DNA of 64,000 nucleotides from JAHEEL01 sp963785245 (GCA_963785245.1 CAWAUO010000001.1:1-64000), one strand, 5' to 3'; shown: positions 52,357 to 60,878, numbered from the stretch's first letter. Translations and numbers: made by a program. Notes: generated by a model from the sequence alone, not told the origin.

Positions 52357-52722
52357 ATGAGTACGATCCACTGGTTGCACGGCCACTGGGTGTGGGTGGC
52401 GATCATGACTACCGGGGTTGTGGGGCTGTGGGGCCTCGGGCTCGCAATCCTTCGGAAGAAGCCGGGCCGGGTTTTTGGTGTCGCCGCTGCGGTCGCCATC
52501 GTCGCGATGCTCATCCAGGTGGCGCTCGGCGTCGCCCTCTACATGTACGGCCTGCGGCCGCTCAACGGATTCCACGTTTTCTACGGCATCGTGGTCGCCG
52601 TCACGTTCAGTCTTGCCTACGTGTACCGCGCTCAACTCGCGAAGCGGCCGGCCCTCTGGTACGGCCTGTTGCTGTTGTTCGTCATGGGCCTCGGCTTCCG
52701 GGCCTGGTCCAACGTGAACTGA
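52357..52722 (+). CDS. small four-helix membrane protein, unknown function
   Basis: The 121-residue protein has four hydrophobic segments (about residues 11-30, 38-62, 70-88 and 95-113) separated by short basic loops. Histidines lie near the first helix (HWLHGHW) and in the third (FHVFYG), which could bind a metal or haem, but no family is recognised. It precedes the FabI-like gene by 44 bases on the same strand. Confidence 0.7.
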   Translation: MSTIHWLHGHWVWVAIMTTGVVGLWGLGLAILRKKPGRVFGVAAAVAIVAMLIQVALGVALYMYGLRPLNGFHVFYGIVVAVTFSLAYVYRAQLAKRPALWYGLLLLFVMGLGFRAWSNVN

Positions 52723-52766
52723 TCGTCATCCCTAGGATGATCCGCCCGATGGGCAAGGAGCACGAC

Positions 52767-53563
52767 ATGCTGAACGGCAAACGTCTGGTCATCACCGGTG
52801 TCCTCACCGATGACTCGATCGCGTGGCATGTTGCACGCATCGCTCAGGAGCAGGGCGCAGAGATCGTCCTCACGGGGTTCGGCCGAGCAATCCGACTCAC
52901 CGAACGCTCCGCGAATCGTCTCCCGGATCCACCGCCGGTCCTCGAACTCGACATCAACGATGGGTCCCACATGGAGGCGCTGGTTGCCGACCTCGGAGAG
53001 CGGTGGGGGGCGGTCGACGGGGCGCTCCACGCCATTGCCTACGCTCCGGACGACGCACTCGGCGGCAACTTCCTCTCGACACCGGCAGAATCCGCGTCCA
53101 CAGCGTTTCTGACATCGGCCTTCTCGTACAAGACGCTCGCTGTTGGCCTGCTGCCCCTGATGCGGGAGGCCGGGGAGGCTCGCTGGTCACCCTCGACTTC
53201 GACAATTCGACGGCCTGGCCCGCCTACGACTGGATGGGCGTATCCAAATCGGCGCTCCAATCCGTGACCCGATACCTTGCGCGCTACCTCGGCGACGACC
53301 GCGTTCGGGTCAACGCAGTTGCTGCGGGGCCGCTGGCGACAGTGGCGGCGAAGTCCATTCCCGGCATCGACGAATTCATCAACGCATGGCACGAACGGGC
53401 GCCGCTTCGGTGGGACATTCACGACGCGGATCCGGTTGCCCGCATGGTGTGTGTGCTGCTCTCGGATTGGGCGCTCGCGACCACCGGCGAGATCGTCCAC
53501 GTTGACGGCGGATTCCACGCGATTTCCCTGGATCGCCGACTTTCGGACGATCCGACCGATTGA
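52767..53563 (+). CDS. fabI: enoyl-ACP reductase, FabI/InhA type (frameshifted)
   Basis: From the ATG at 52767 (AAGGAG six bases upstream) the protein reads LVITGVLTDDSIAWHVARIAQEQGAEIVLTGFGR and VDGALHAIAYAPDDALGG. The frame breaks at 53171-53174, where four Gs are present and five would keep the frame; the other frame continues GSLVTLDFDNSTAWPAYDWMGVSKSALQSVTRYLARYLG. The catalytic Tyr and Lys (YDWMGVSK) are intact, as is VNAVAAGPLATVA. The joined enzyme is about 265 residues and would perform the last reduction of fatty-acid elongation. The break in a G run suggests a sequencing error. Confidence 0.88.
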
Positions 53564-53602
53564 TTGTCTCCGCTGTGTCAGGCTGATCGGTAGTCTGCGC
53601 GC

Positions 53603-54616
53603 ATGGCAAGAGTGCTTCTTCTCTTCGGAGGCCGCTCGGCCGAGCATGACGTCTCGTGCACATCGGCCGTGGCAATCCACGACGCGTTGGTCGAGGCCGG
53701 CCATCGGGTCATCCCGGTCGGAATCGATCGCGAGGGTGAATGGTGGATCGTGGACACGACCCGCCGCCCCTTCCGCCCTGAAGGCCGATCTGCTGCACTC
53801 CGTCTTCCTGATGGGCGTCTTCTCGTGGGAGACGACGCGGTCAACTACGACGTGGTGTTTCCGGTGCTGCACGGCCCATACGGCGAGGACGGGACCATGC
53901 AGGGTGTCTTCGAGATCGCAGGAAAGCCGTACGTCGGATGCGGGGTACTTCCGTCGGCGCTGGCCATGGACAAGGACATCGCCAAGAGCATCTTCGAGGC
54001 AGCCGGAATCCCGACATCTCGTTGGATGGTCGTGCGAGGGGCCGAGTTCCGCTCCGATCCGAATGGCACCAGCGCCTCAGTATTCACGGATCTCGGGTCG
54101 CCGGTCTTCATCAAGCCGGCAGAACTCGGCTCATCGATCGGCATCAGCAAAGCCGGATCCGTAGCCGAGGTCGAGCGAGGGATCGCTCTTGCCCTGACGT
54201 ACGGGGAGAAGGTCGTTGTCGAGGAGTTCATCTCCGGTCGTGAGATCGAAGTTGCCGTCCTCGATGGACCGCGAACCGCGAAGGCCGGTGAGGTCATGTC
54301 GGCGGGGGACTGGTACGACTACACGTCGAAGTACGAGAACGACGCGAGCGACTTCCAAGCGCCGGCTCAATTGCCCGACGATCGGATGGCTGAGGTGCGT
54401 GCGCTCGCCGAGCGGGCATTTGCAGCCATCGAGTGCCGGGGTCTCGCCCGCATCGACTTCTTCTATCTCGACGGCGGACGCGGGTTCCTGATCAACGAAG
54501 TAAACACGATGCCGGGATTCACGCCAATCTCCGGCTTCCCGAAGATGTGGGAAGCCACCGGCATGACCTACGCCGAGCTCTGCAACGAACTCGTGCGTCT
54601 CGCCCTTCCGACCTAG
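53603..54616 (+). CDS. ddl: D-alanine--D-alanine ligase
   Basis: The 337-residue ATP-grasp ligase has VLLLFGGRSAEHDVSCTSA, VFPVLHGPYGEDGTMQGVFE, the ATP-site PVFIKPAELGSSIGISKA, the omega-loop region DYTSKYENDASDFQAPA and the metal/product site RIDFFYLDGGRGFLINEVNTMPGFTP. The D-alanyl site looks normal, with no clear vancomycin-type change. It makes D-Ala-D-Ala for peptidoglycan precursors. TAGTCT ends six bases before the ATG, so it is probably leaderless. Confidence 0.95.
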   Translation: MARVLLLFGGRSAEHDVSCTSAVAIHDALVEAGHRVIPVGIDREGEWWIVDTTRRPFRPEGRSAALRLPDGRLLVGDDAVNYDVVFPVLHGPYGEDGTMQGVFEIAGKPYVGCGVLPSALAMDKDIAKSIFEAAGIPTSRWMVVRGAEFRSDPNGTSASVFTDLGSPVFIKPAELGSSIGISKAGSVAEVERGIALALTYGEKVVVEEFISGREIEVAVLDGPRTAKAGEVMSAGDWYDYTSKYENDASDFQAPAQLPDDRMAEVRALAERAFAAIECRGLARIDFFYLDGGRGFLINEVNTMPGFTPISGFPKMWEATGMTYAELCNELVRLALPT

Positions 54617-54633
54617 TCCGGAACAGGGCGTCG

Positions 54634-54867
54634 CTAGAACCTGATGACCGGGCAGGTCAGCGTGCGCACGATCCCTTCGACCGGCTGCACGGCGCTGACG
54701 ACCAGTTGACCGAGCGCGTCGACATCCTCGGCTTCGACGAACACGATCACGTCGTACGGGCCGGTTACCGCTTCGGTGGAGATGACGCCGGGCATGCCCC
54801 GGATGCCACCAGCTACGTCTGCGGCTCGGCCGGTATCGGTTTGGATCAGGACGTATGCTCGTACCAC
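54634..54867 (-). CDS. stand-alone Lrp/AsnC ligand-binding (RAM) domain protein
   Basis: The 77-residue protein is an AsnC-type effector domain without a DNA-binding part: YVLIQTDTGRAADVAGGIRGMPGVISTEAVTGPYDVIVFVEAEDVDALG. Small RAM proteins of this kind form rings and bind amino acids. The GTG start has GAGGAGGG upstream. It is convergent with ddl, and the CSD-like and L28 genes lie upstream on the same strand. Confidence 0.85.
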   Translation of the reverse strand: MVRAYVLIQTDTGRAADVAGGIRGMPGVISTEAVTGPYDVIVFVEAEDVDALGQLVVSAVQPVEGIVRTLTCPVIRF

Positions 54868-54914
54868 GTTCCCTCCTCGCTTCGGGAGGTCAGTGTACCG
54901 GAGCGTCTCGCGGC

Positions 54915-55127
54915 TTAGTAGCCGTCTGCTCCGAAGCGAAGATCGCGGGCGTAGAGGCGGCCTGCGTCTTCATCGGCATCAAAGATCACACGTTGGCCCT
55001 GGCGCAACATGCGGAACATGGAGCCCTCGAGGGAGCCGGGGCGGAGGTAGACCTCGGAACGGTCGTCGTCACGCACGATCACCCCGACACCGGAACCCGG
55101 GTCGTAGATCTTGACGACGCCCTGCAC
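54915..55127 (-). CDS. small cold-shock-domain-like protein
   Basis: The 70-residue product, MQGVVKIYDPGSGVGVIVRDDDRSEVYLRPGSLEGSMFRMLRQG and onwards, follows the CSD layout (G-x-V-K-x-Y/F... G-x-G-x-I... D... L-R-x-G-Q-x-V-x-F), but lacks the usual FGFI and VFVH aromatic RNP pairs. It may therefore bind nucleic acid weakly or not at all. It lies three bases downstream of the L28 stop codon, suggesting translational coupling to rpmB. Confidence 0.65.
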   Translation of the reverse strand: MQGVVKIYDPGSGVGVIVRDDDRSEVYLRPGSLEGSMFRMLRQGQRVIFDADEDAGRLYARDLRFGADGY

Positions 55128-55130
55128 GGG

Positions 55131-55319
55131 CTAGACCTTCTCGACTTTGCCTGCCTTGATGCAGGACGTACAAACGCGGGCGCGACGCGAGTTGCTGCCG
55201 TGCTTCACACGGACACGCTGAATGTTGGGCAGCCACCGGCGGCTGGACCGTTTGTGAGAGAAGCTGACTTGCTTGCCGAACCACGGCTCTTTGCCGCAGA
55301 CTTCACACCGGTATGACAT
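55131..55319 (-). CDS. rpmB: 50S ribosomal protein L28
   Basis: The 62-residue protein has the L28 pattern RCEVCGKEPWFGKQVSFSHKRSSRRWLPNIQRV and RRARVCTSCIKAGKVEKV. Cysteine pairs CEVC and CTSC show that it is the zinc-binding form. It binds the large ribosomal subunit. It is divergent from recG across 86 bases that must contain both promoters. Confidence 0.95.
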   Translation of the reverse strand: MSYRCEVCGKEPWFGKQVSFSHKRSSRRWLPNIQRVRVKHGSNSRRARVCTSCIKAGKVEKV

Positions 55320-55405
55320 GTGGAAGGACCTCCTGAGGTGACCCGGGAGGCTAGCAGGGTCGGACGAACAACGACCTTCGACCTGAGAGGGACCATCATG
55401 GTCCC

Positions 55406-57589
55406 GTGACCACGATTAGCGAACCGAGCGCCGGGCGGTCCCTCGCCTATCTCTTCGGCATCCCGATCGACCGGGTCAAGGGTATCGGCCCGCGCACAGC
55501 GAAGAAGCTGACCGATGCGGGGATCGCCTCGGTTGGGCAGTTGTTGCTCCACGCACCGCGCCGCTATCTCGACCGCTCCCAACTCTTCGATCTGTCGTCG
55601 GTGCCGCTTGGCGAAGAGGTCACGGTCGGGGGCCTTGTCACGGGCACGTCACGTCGACGCATCTCAAGGAACCGCACGATGGTCGAGGCCACGATCACCG
55701 ATGGGACGAGCACGCTGAAGGCGGTCTGGTTCAACCCGTACATCAAGATCGCAGAGGGAGAGGAGGTGGCCCTCTCCGGCAAGGCCGAACTGTTCCGGGG
55801 CCGCCTCCAAATGAAGGCACCGGACCTCGACCGGCTCGGCGGCGAGGACTCGCTGGTCACGGGACGCGTCGTCCCGATCCACCCGAGTGTCGGAGGCCTC
55901 GCCCCCACGAAGCTGCGGGTCTCGATGGACAACGCCCTTCGGCGGTCCCGTCCGATTACCGAGGTGGTGCCGGGCGATATCCTCGACCGCCAGGGACTCA
56001 TCGGACGCGACGAAGCCATCGTCGGGATTCATTTCCCCGACGACCGCGCGGAGTCGGACCACGCCCGGGCACGTCTGATCTTCGACGAGTTCTTTCGGAT
56101 CGAGGTGGCGCTTGCCCTCCGCAAGCAGCGTCAAGGACGCCAAGCGAGAGGAGCAGAACACGCCACCGACGGCCCCCTCGTAGCGCAGTTTCGCGAAGCG
56201 CTCCCATACCGTCTTACGGGCGCCCAGGACCGGGTGATCGAGGAGATCCGCGTTGACCTCGCCAAGGAACACCCGATGCACCGGCTCCTCCAGGGAGAGG
56301 TGGGATCGGGTAAGACCGTGGTGGCGCTGGCCACGCTCCTGGTCGCCGTGCAGGGCGGGTATCAAGGCGCGATCATGGCGCCGACCGAGGTCCTCGCCGA
56401 GCAGCACTACCTCTCAACCGTCGATGCTCTGGAAGCTGCCGGGCTGGCCCCGGACGGAGGCCCGGGCGCCTCGGGTACCGGCAACCTCTTCGCCAGGGAC
56501 GGGCATCCCGATGTGCGGGTCGCCCTGCTCACAGCCAATCGTGCGATCACCAACTTCGGAGGGGGCGCCGACCGTGGGGCCGTGATCGAGTGGATCTCGG
56601 ACGGGGTGGCCGACATCGTGATCGGCACCCATGCCCTGATTCAGGAGGGCGTGCACTTCGCCCGGCTCGGCATTGCGGTCGTGGATGAGCAGCACCGATT
56701 CGGCGTCCATCAACGGGTGATGCTCCGTGACAAGGCCGCCGACCATGACCCCGACCTTCTGATCATGACGGCGACCCCGATCCCTCGCACCCTCTCGATG
56801 ACCCTGTACGGAGATCTCGACGTGTCGATTCTCGACGAGATGCCGCCCGGCCGCCTTCCCGTCGAGACCCGTCACATTCGCAAGGACGACGCGTCGCTCC
56901 AGACCGTTCAAGGCCTCGTGCGCAGCGAGACATCGGCCGGCCGTCAAGTCTTCGTGGTCTGCCCGTTGGTGGAGGATTCCTCCAAGCTGGAGGCCAAGTC
57001 GGCGGCTGCCGAGTACGAGCGGCTGCAGTCGGTGTACCCGGACCTCAGACTCGGCTTGCTGCACGGTCAGATGAAGCCGGCCGACAAGGACGATGTCATG
57101 CACCGATTCCGGGCCGGTGAACTCGACGTCCTGGTCGCGACGACCGTCATCGAAGTTGGGATCGACGTTCCGAACGCCACAGTGATGGTGATCGAGGATG
57201 CTGATCGATTCGGCCTCAGTCAACTCCATCAGCTTCGGGGTCGCGTCGGTCGCGGGCCACAGGCGGCGATCTGTCTGCTCGTAGCGGATCCGAAGACCAG
57301 CGATGGTGAGGAGCGAATTGCGGCGATGGTGTCCACGACGGACGGCTTCGTGCTCGCGGAGGAGGACATGCGAATCCGCGGTCAGGGGACCGTATTCGGC
57401 GCTCGCCAGTCGGGTATGACCGATCTGCAACTCGCCGACCTTCTTCGTGATGTGGAGGTGCTGGTCGAGGCGCGGCGGGAGGCGTTCGCCCTGGTGCAGC
57501 AGGATCCGGAACTCGCGGAGCATCCGGGACTCGGGGAAGAGATTCAGGCGATGCTTGGAGACGATGCAGAATGGCTCGAGCGCAGTTGA
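55406..57589 (+). CDS. recG: ATP-dependent DNA helicase RecG
   Basis: The 727-residue helicase begins with GTG and has the RecG wedge (OB-fold) domain (about residues 55-155), QxxR-type YRLTGAQDRVIEEI, Walker A LQGEVGSGKTVVA, motif Ia MAPTEVLAEQH, DEQH box VVDEQHRFGVHQR, MTATPIPRT, and motif VI DRFGLSQLHQLRGRVGRG. The C-terminal QSGMTDLQLADL is typical of RecG. It remodels stalled replication forks and Holliday junctions. A Gly/Ala-rich stretch between motifs Ia and II (about residues 350-365) looks like an extra loop. rsmD follows closely. Confidence 0.96.
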   Translation: MTTISEPSAGRSLAYLFGIPIDRVKGIGPRTAKKLTDAGIASVGQLLLHAPRRYLDRSQLFDLSSVPLGEEVTVGGLVTGTSRRRISRNRTMVEATITDGTSTLKAVWFNPYIKIAEGEEVALSGKAELFRGRLQMKAPDLDRLGGEDSLVTGRVVPIHPSVGGLAPTKLRVSMDNALRRSRPITEVVPGDILDRQGLIGRDEAIVGIHFPDDRAESDHARARLIFDEFFRIEVALALRKQRQGRQARGAEHATDGPLVAQFREALPYRLTGAQDRVIEEIRVDLAKEHPMHRLLQGEVGSGKTVVALATLLVAVQGGYQGAIMAPTEVLAEQHYLSTVDALEAAGLAPDGGPGASGTGNLFARDGHPDVRVALLTANRAITNFGGGADRGAVIEWISDGVADIVIGTHALIQEGVHFARLGIAVVDEQHRFGVHQRVMLRDKAADHDPDLLIMTATPIPRTLSMTLYGDLDVSILDEMPPGRLPVETRHIRKDDASLQTVQGLVRSETSAGRQVFVVCPLVEDSSKLEAKSAAAEYERLQSVYPDLRLGLLHGQMKPADKDDVMHRFRAGELDVLVATTVIEVGIDVPNATVMVIEDADRFGLSQLHQLRGRVGRGPQAAICLLVADPKTSDGEERIAAMVSTTDGFVLAEEDMRIRGQGTVFGARQSGMTDLQLADLLRDVEVLVEARREAFALVQQDPELAEHPGLGEEIQAMLGDDAEWLERS

Positions 57590-57614
57590 CGCGCGAACCT
57601 GAGGGAGCGAGTGC

Positions 57615-58151
57615 ATGAGAATCATTGCGGGTGAGGCGAAAGGCAGGCGCCTGGCCGCGCCCCGCAGTGGAACGCGTCCGTTCACGGGGAGGGCCAAGGA
57701 GGCCGTGTTCTCGTCTCTGGCACAGTTCGTGCCCAACACCGATGTGCTCGACCTGTTCGCCGGGAGTGGGTCGCTCGGTCTCGAGGCCCTCAGCCGTGGC
57801 GCCTCATCGGCGGTATTCGTCGAACGCGATCGTTCAGCGGCGTCGGTCCTTTCGGACAACATTGCGTCGGTCGATTTAGGCGGCACCGTCGTGATGCTGG
57901 ACGTCGTTCGGTTCCTTGAACGCGATCGCGGGACCTACGGTCTTGTGTTCGTGGACCCCCCATACGCGTTCTCGGACGGCGAGGTCGAGCGTGTTCTGAG
58001 CCTCATTGGTGGACGCCTTGCTCCGGACGGGCGAGTCGTCCTGCACCGTCGTGCGGGGGGAACGACCCCGAAGTCCGATAATCTGCAGTGCGCCGACCGG
58101 CGACGGTACGGTGATAGCGAGATCTGGATCCTCGAGAAGGAGCAACCGTGA
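57615..58151 (+). CDS. rsmD: 16S rRNA (guanine-966-N2)-methyltransferase
   Basis: The 178-residue enzyme begins MRIIAGEAKGRRLAAP, with RPFTGRAKEAVFSSL, SAM motif VLDLFAGSGSLGLEALSRGA and the catalytic VFVDPPYAF. These are the RsmD landmarks. AGGGAG precedes the ATG. Its stop overlaps the GTG start of coaD by four bases, as in many bacteria. Confidence 0.93.
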   Translation: MRIIAGEAKGRRLAAPRSGTRPFTGRAKEAVFSSLAQFVPNTDVLDLFAGSGSLGLEALSRGASSAVFVERDRSAASVLSDNIASVDLGGTVVMLDVVRFLERDRGTYGLVFVDPPYAFSDGEVERVLSLIGGRLAPDGRVVLHRRAGGTTPKSDNLQCADRRRYGDSEIWILEKEQP

Positions 58152-58621
58152 CCGCGGCGCTTGTCCCCGGTAGTTTCGACCCGCCCACCAATGGGCACCT
58201 TGATGTCATTGAGCGGTGCGTCGGCATCTTCGACGAGGTGATTGTGGGCGTGATTCGCAACCCGTCGAAGTCTCCGCTCTTTGATGAAGAGGAACGGATT
58301 GAGATGCTCACCGACCTCTGTTCTCAGTGGGAGACCGTCCGGATCGGTTCGTTCGGCGGACTGCTCGTCGACTATGCAGAGGAGAGCGGTGCCGACGTGG
58401 TCGTCAAAGGCCTGCGAGCCATCACCGACTTCGATTACGAATTCCAGATGTCGCAGATGAACCGCCACCTGTCGGGCATCGTCACCCTGTTCGTTGCCAC
58501 GAAGCCGGAGTACGGCTATCTATCGTCCTCGCTGGTCAAAGAGGTTTCCCGTCTCGGCGGCACCGTCGACGCTCTCGTCCCTGCGAGCGTCGCGGCGGCC
58601 ATGAAGGAGCGTTACGCATGA
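58148..58621 (+). CDS. coaD: pantetheine-phosphate adenylyltransferase
   Basis: The 157-residue enzyme has the nucleotidyltransferase motif GSFDPPTNGHLDVI (the T/HxGH site), VVVKGLRAITDFDYEFQMSQMNRHL and the C-terminal YGYLSSSLVKEVSRLGG. It converts 4'-phosphopantetheine to dephospho-CoA. GTG start overlapping rsmD; its stop overlaps the next start (ATGA), so the cluster is co-translated. Confidence 0.95.
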   Translation: MTAALVPGSFDPPTNGHLDVIERCVGIFDEVIVGVIRNPSKSPLFDEEERIEMLTDLCSQWETVRIGSFGGLLVDYAEESGADVVVKGLRAITDFDYEFQMSQMNRHLSGIVTLFVATKPEYGYLSSSLVKEVSRLGGTVDALVPASVAAAMKERYA

Positions 58622-59142
58622 CCATGGAACATCCCGAACACCCGCAGTCGCCGCCACCCGTGCCCGGGGGACTGCTCGATATGCTCGAGAATCTCATGAT
58701 CGAGATCGAGAACGCCCGCCAGGTCCCGCTGTCGAACAGCGTGATGATCAACCAGGACGAGACCCTCGACGAACTCGCCCGGATCCAGACCGGATTACCG
58801 GAAGAGCTCAGAGCAGCCCGCTGGATGGTGCGTGAGCGCGAGGCCTACATCGCCCGCACCAACGAGAAGGCTCGCGAAGTCATTGCGGACGCGAAGGCGC
58901 GTTCGGACCAGATGGTCTCGGAGTCCTACATCGTCCAGGAAGCGGTCGAAGAGGCGAATACGCTCGTGCGCAACGCCGAGGCCGAGGCGCGGCGGATCCG
59001 GCTCGAGTCGGAAGATTTCGCCGAGCGACACCTCGCCGAAGCCGAGCAGGTGCTCGCCGAACTTCTCCGCTATGTCCGCGAGGCACGGTCGGAGTTGCAC
59101 CAGTCATTGCCGCCGAGCGCTCCGCCACCCGTGAGCCAGTAG
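58618..59142 (+). CDS. coiled-coil protein of the coaD-rpmF cluster
   Basis: The 174-residue protein has a Pro-rich start, a conserved-looking MLENLMIEIENARQVPLSNSVMINQDETL, then an Ala/Glu/Arg-rich helix from about residue 55 to 160 that should form a coiled coil resembling DivIVA or ATP-synthase b segments. Similar proteins occur at this place in other actinobacterial genomes; the function is unassigned. No membrane segment is visible. Confidence 0.75.
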   Translation: MTMEHPEHPQSPPPVPGGLLDMLENLMIEIENARQVPLSNSVMINQDETLDELARIQTGLPEELRAARWMVREREAYIARTNEKAREVIADAKARSDQMVSESYIVQEAVEEANTLVRNAEAEARRIRLESEDFAERHLAEAEQVLAELLRYVREARSELHQSLPPSAPPPVSQ

Positions 59143-59152
59143 GAAGTGGCCG

Positions 59153-59190
59153 GGCAGCCGAGTGTTGAGTAGCTGAGTAGCCGAGGGAGG
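59153..59190 (+). repeat. dispersed GAGTAGC-type intergenic repeat, copy 3
   Basis: The run of GCAGCCGAG, TGTTGAGTAGCTGAGTAG and CCGAGGGAGGG repeats the same GAGTAGC units as 4486-4510, ending at the ribosome binding site (GGGAGGG) of the DUF177 gene. Confidence 0.5.
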
Positions 59191-59194
59191 GTGC

Positions 59195-59698
59195 ATGCAG
59201 CGGTCACCGTTTCTTTTGGAAGTGTCCGACCTCGTTGGGCGCGATGTGCCGCCGCGGGCGGTGGTGATCGAGGTCGTGGTCGACTGGCGTCTCGACATGA
59301 GCCGCATTCTTCCCGACCCGCCTCTCGTGGCGGAGCTCTCCGTCGGGCCGGTTCCTGGAGGGATCCTGGTGCGTGGTGAGGTTTGCTACGCCGTCGAACA
59401 CACCTGTCGCCGCTGCCTCACCGGCTTCGTGGACGACGGATGCGATCCGGTCACCGGTCTGTTCGAAACGGACCCGGGAGAGGATGCGTACCCGATCGAG
59501 GGCACCGTCATCGACCTCGAGCCATTCCTCAGGGACGATACGCTCCTCGCACTTCCGCTCCTTCCCGTCTGCAGTGCATCATGCGAGGGACTTGTGAGTA
59601 CATTGGATATAGACTTGAATACCGACCCCCCGGGAGAAGAAGCCGACACCGGCTCACCGTTCGCCGTGTTGCGCGATCTCCTCCCGCCCGGAGACTGA
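59195..59698 (+). CDS. DUF177 (YceD) family protein
   Basis: The 167-residue protein has LVRGEVCYAVEHTCRRCLTGF, giving C-x-x-C, and the later LPVCSASCEGL pair, the conserved cysteines of DUF177, which is usually encoded just before rpmF. In other bacteria it is linked to 23S rRNA accumulation. GGGAGGG precedes the ATG. It directly precedes rpmF and is probably co-transcribed. Confidence 0.9.
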   Translation: MQRSPFLLEVSDLVGRDVPPRAVVIEVVVDWRLDMSRILPDPPLVAELSVGPVPGGILVRGEVCYAVEHTCRRCLTGFVDDGCDPVTGLFETDPGEDAYPIEGTVIDLEPFLRDDTLLALPLLPVCSASCEGLVSTLDIDLNTDPPGEEADTGSPFAVLRDLLPPGD

Positions 59699-59716
59699 CG
59701 AAACGAGGCTTTCCAG

Positions 59717-59893
59717 ATGGCCGTCCCAAAGAAGAAGATGTCGCGATCCCGTACTCGCCGGCGCAAGGCACATTGGAAGGTGTCGAGCCCGACGGTTGCC
59801 ACCTGCGGTCAGTGTGGCGCCAAGCACATCCCGCACCGCGTGTGCCACGAGTGCGGCAGCTACAACGGTCGCGAGATCATCGCAGAAGCCTGA
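59717..59893 (+). CDS. rpmF: 50S ribosomal protein L32
   Basis: A 58-residue protein, MAVPKKKMSRSRTRRRKAHW at the start, then CGQCGAKHIPHRVCHECGSY with four zinc cysteines. It is too short for a length filter of 60 residues but is unmistakable. It lies 18 bases after the DUF177 stop and seven bases before plsX. Confidence 0.97.
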   Translation: MAVPKKKMSRSRTRRRKAHWKVSSPTVATCGQCGAKHIPHRVCHECGSYNGREIIAEA

Positions 59894-59900
59894 CATCGTT

Positions 59901-60878
59901 ATGGCGAGGGTCGTCGTCGACGCAATGGGTGGCGATCACGCTCCGCTTGAGATCGTCCGCGGAGCGATCGATGCAGCATCCGGGGGCGTCGACGTCGTCC
60001 TCGTCGGCGACCGATCACAGATCGTTTCCGTACTCGAACGGTTCGATACCGACCTCCCCATCGTGGATGCAAGCGAGGTCGTCGAGATGGGAGAGGACCC
60101 CGCTCGCGCCATTCGTGAGAAGAAAGACGCCTCCATCATGGTGGCCACGCGGCTCGTCAAGGACGGCGAAGCCCAGGCCATGTTCTCCGCCGGTAGCACC
60201 GGTGCCGCTCTCGCCGCTTCGGCGTTTGTCATCGGCCGTCTACCCCGTGTATCCCGTCCCGCGATCGCGTCGATCTTCCCAACGCGAGAGATCGTTCTCG
60301 ACGTCGGAGCCAACCTCGAAGTCGGACCCGAGCAGCTCACGCAATTTGGCGTGATGGGGTATGCGGTCGCGAAGGTCTTCCTTGAACTCGATGACCCCCG
60401 TGTCGGCCTTGTCAATATTGGTGAGGAAGCCGGCAAGGGACGGGAGCTCGAGCAAGTGGCTCATGGATTGCTCGAGCACGTGGAAGGCCTCAACTTCATC
60501 GGCAATGTCGAGGGTCGCGACCTTGGCCGGGACCGGGCCGATGTGTTCGTCACCGACGGATACACCGGAAACGTCCTTCTCAAGACCGGGGAGGGGACCA
60601 GTCGTGCCCTGTTCCGCGTGCTCATGGAGGCGCTCCAGGCAGACGAGTACCAATCCGCCCTGGCAGAATTGCTCCCGGCCTTCATGAAGCTCCGCGAGCA
60701 GATCGACCCTGAGACGATGGGTGGAGCGCATCTCGTCGGCACCAAAGGGGTTGTCGTGATCGGTCACGGGGCGAGTTCTCACCGTGCGGCAGCCAACGCG
60801 ATCACCATGGCCGCCGAGGGAGCGGGCCACGGCCTCGTCGACCTTGTCGCCGATGGCATCGGACACACCGCGAAATGA
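59901..60878 (+). CDS. plsX: phosphate acyltransferase PlsX
   Basis: The 325-residue enzyme starts VVVDAMGGDHAPLEIVRGA, with MFSAGSTGAALAASAFVIGRL, LDVGANLEVGPEQLTQFGVMGYAVAKV, VFVTDGYTGNVLLKTGEG and a C-terminal GVVVIGHGASSHRAAANAI. It makes acyl-phosphate from acyl-ACP for phospholipid synthesis. The ATG at 59901 follows rpmF by seven bases; the stop overlaps rnc by four bases. Confidence 0.95.
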   Translation: MARVVVDAMGGDHAPLEIVRGAIDAASGGVDVVLVGDRSQIVSVLERFDTDLPIVDASEVVEMGEDPARAIREKKDASIMVATRLVKDGEAQAMFSAGSTGAALAASAFVIGRLPRVSRPAIASIFPTREIVLDVGANLEVGPEQLTQFGVMGYAVAKVFLELDDPRVGLVNIGEEAGKGRELEQVAHGLLEHVEGLNFIGNVEGRDLGRDRADVFVTDGYTGNVLLKTGEGTSRALFRVLMEALQADEYQSALAELLPAFMKLREQIDPETMGGAHLVGTKGVVVIGHGASSHRAAANAITMAAEGAGHGLVDLVADGIGHTAK

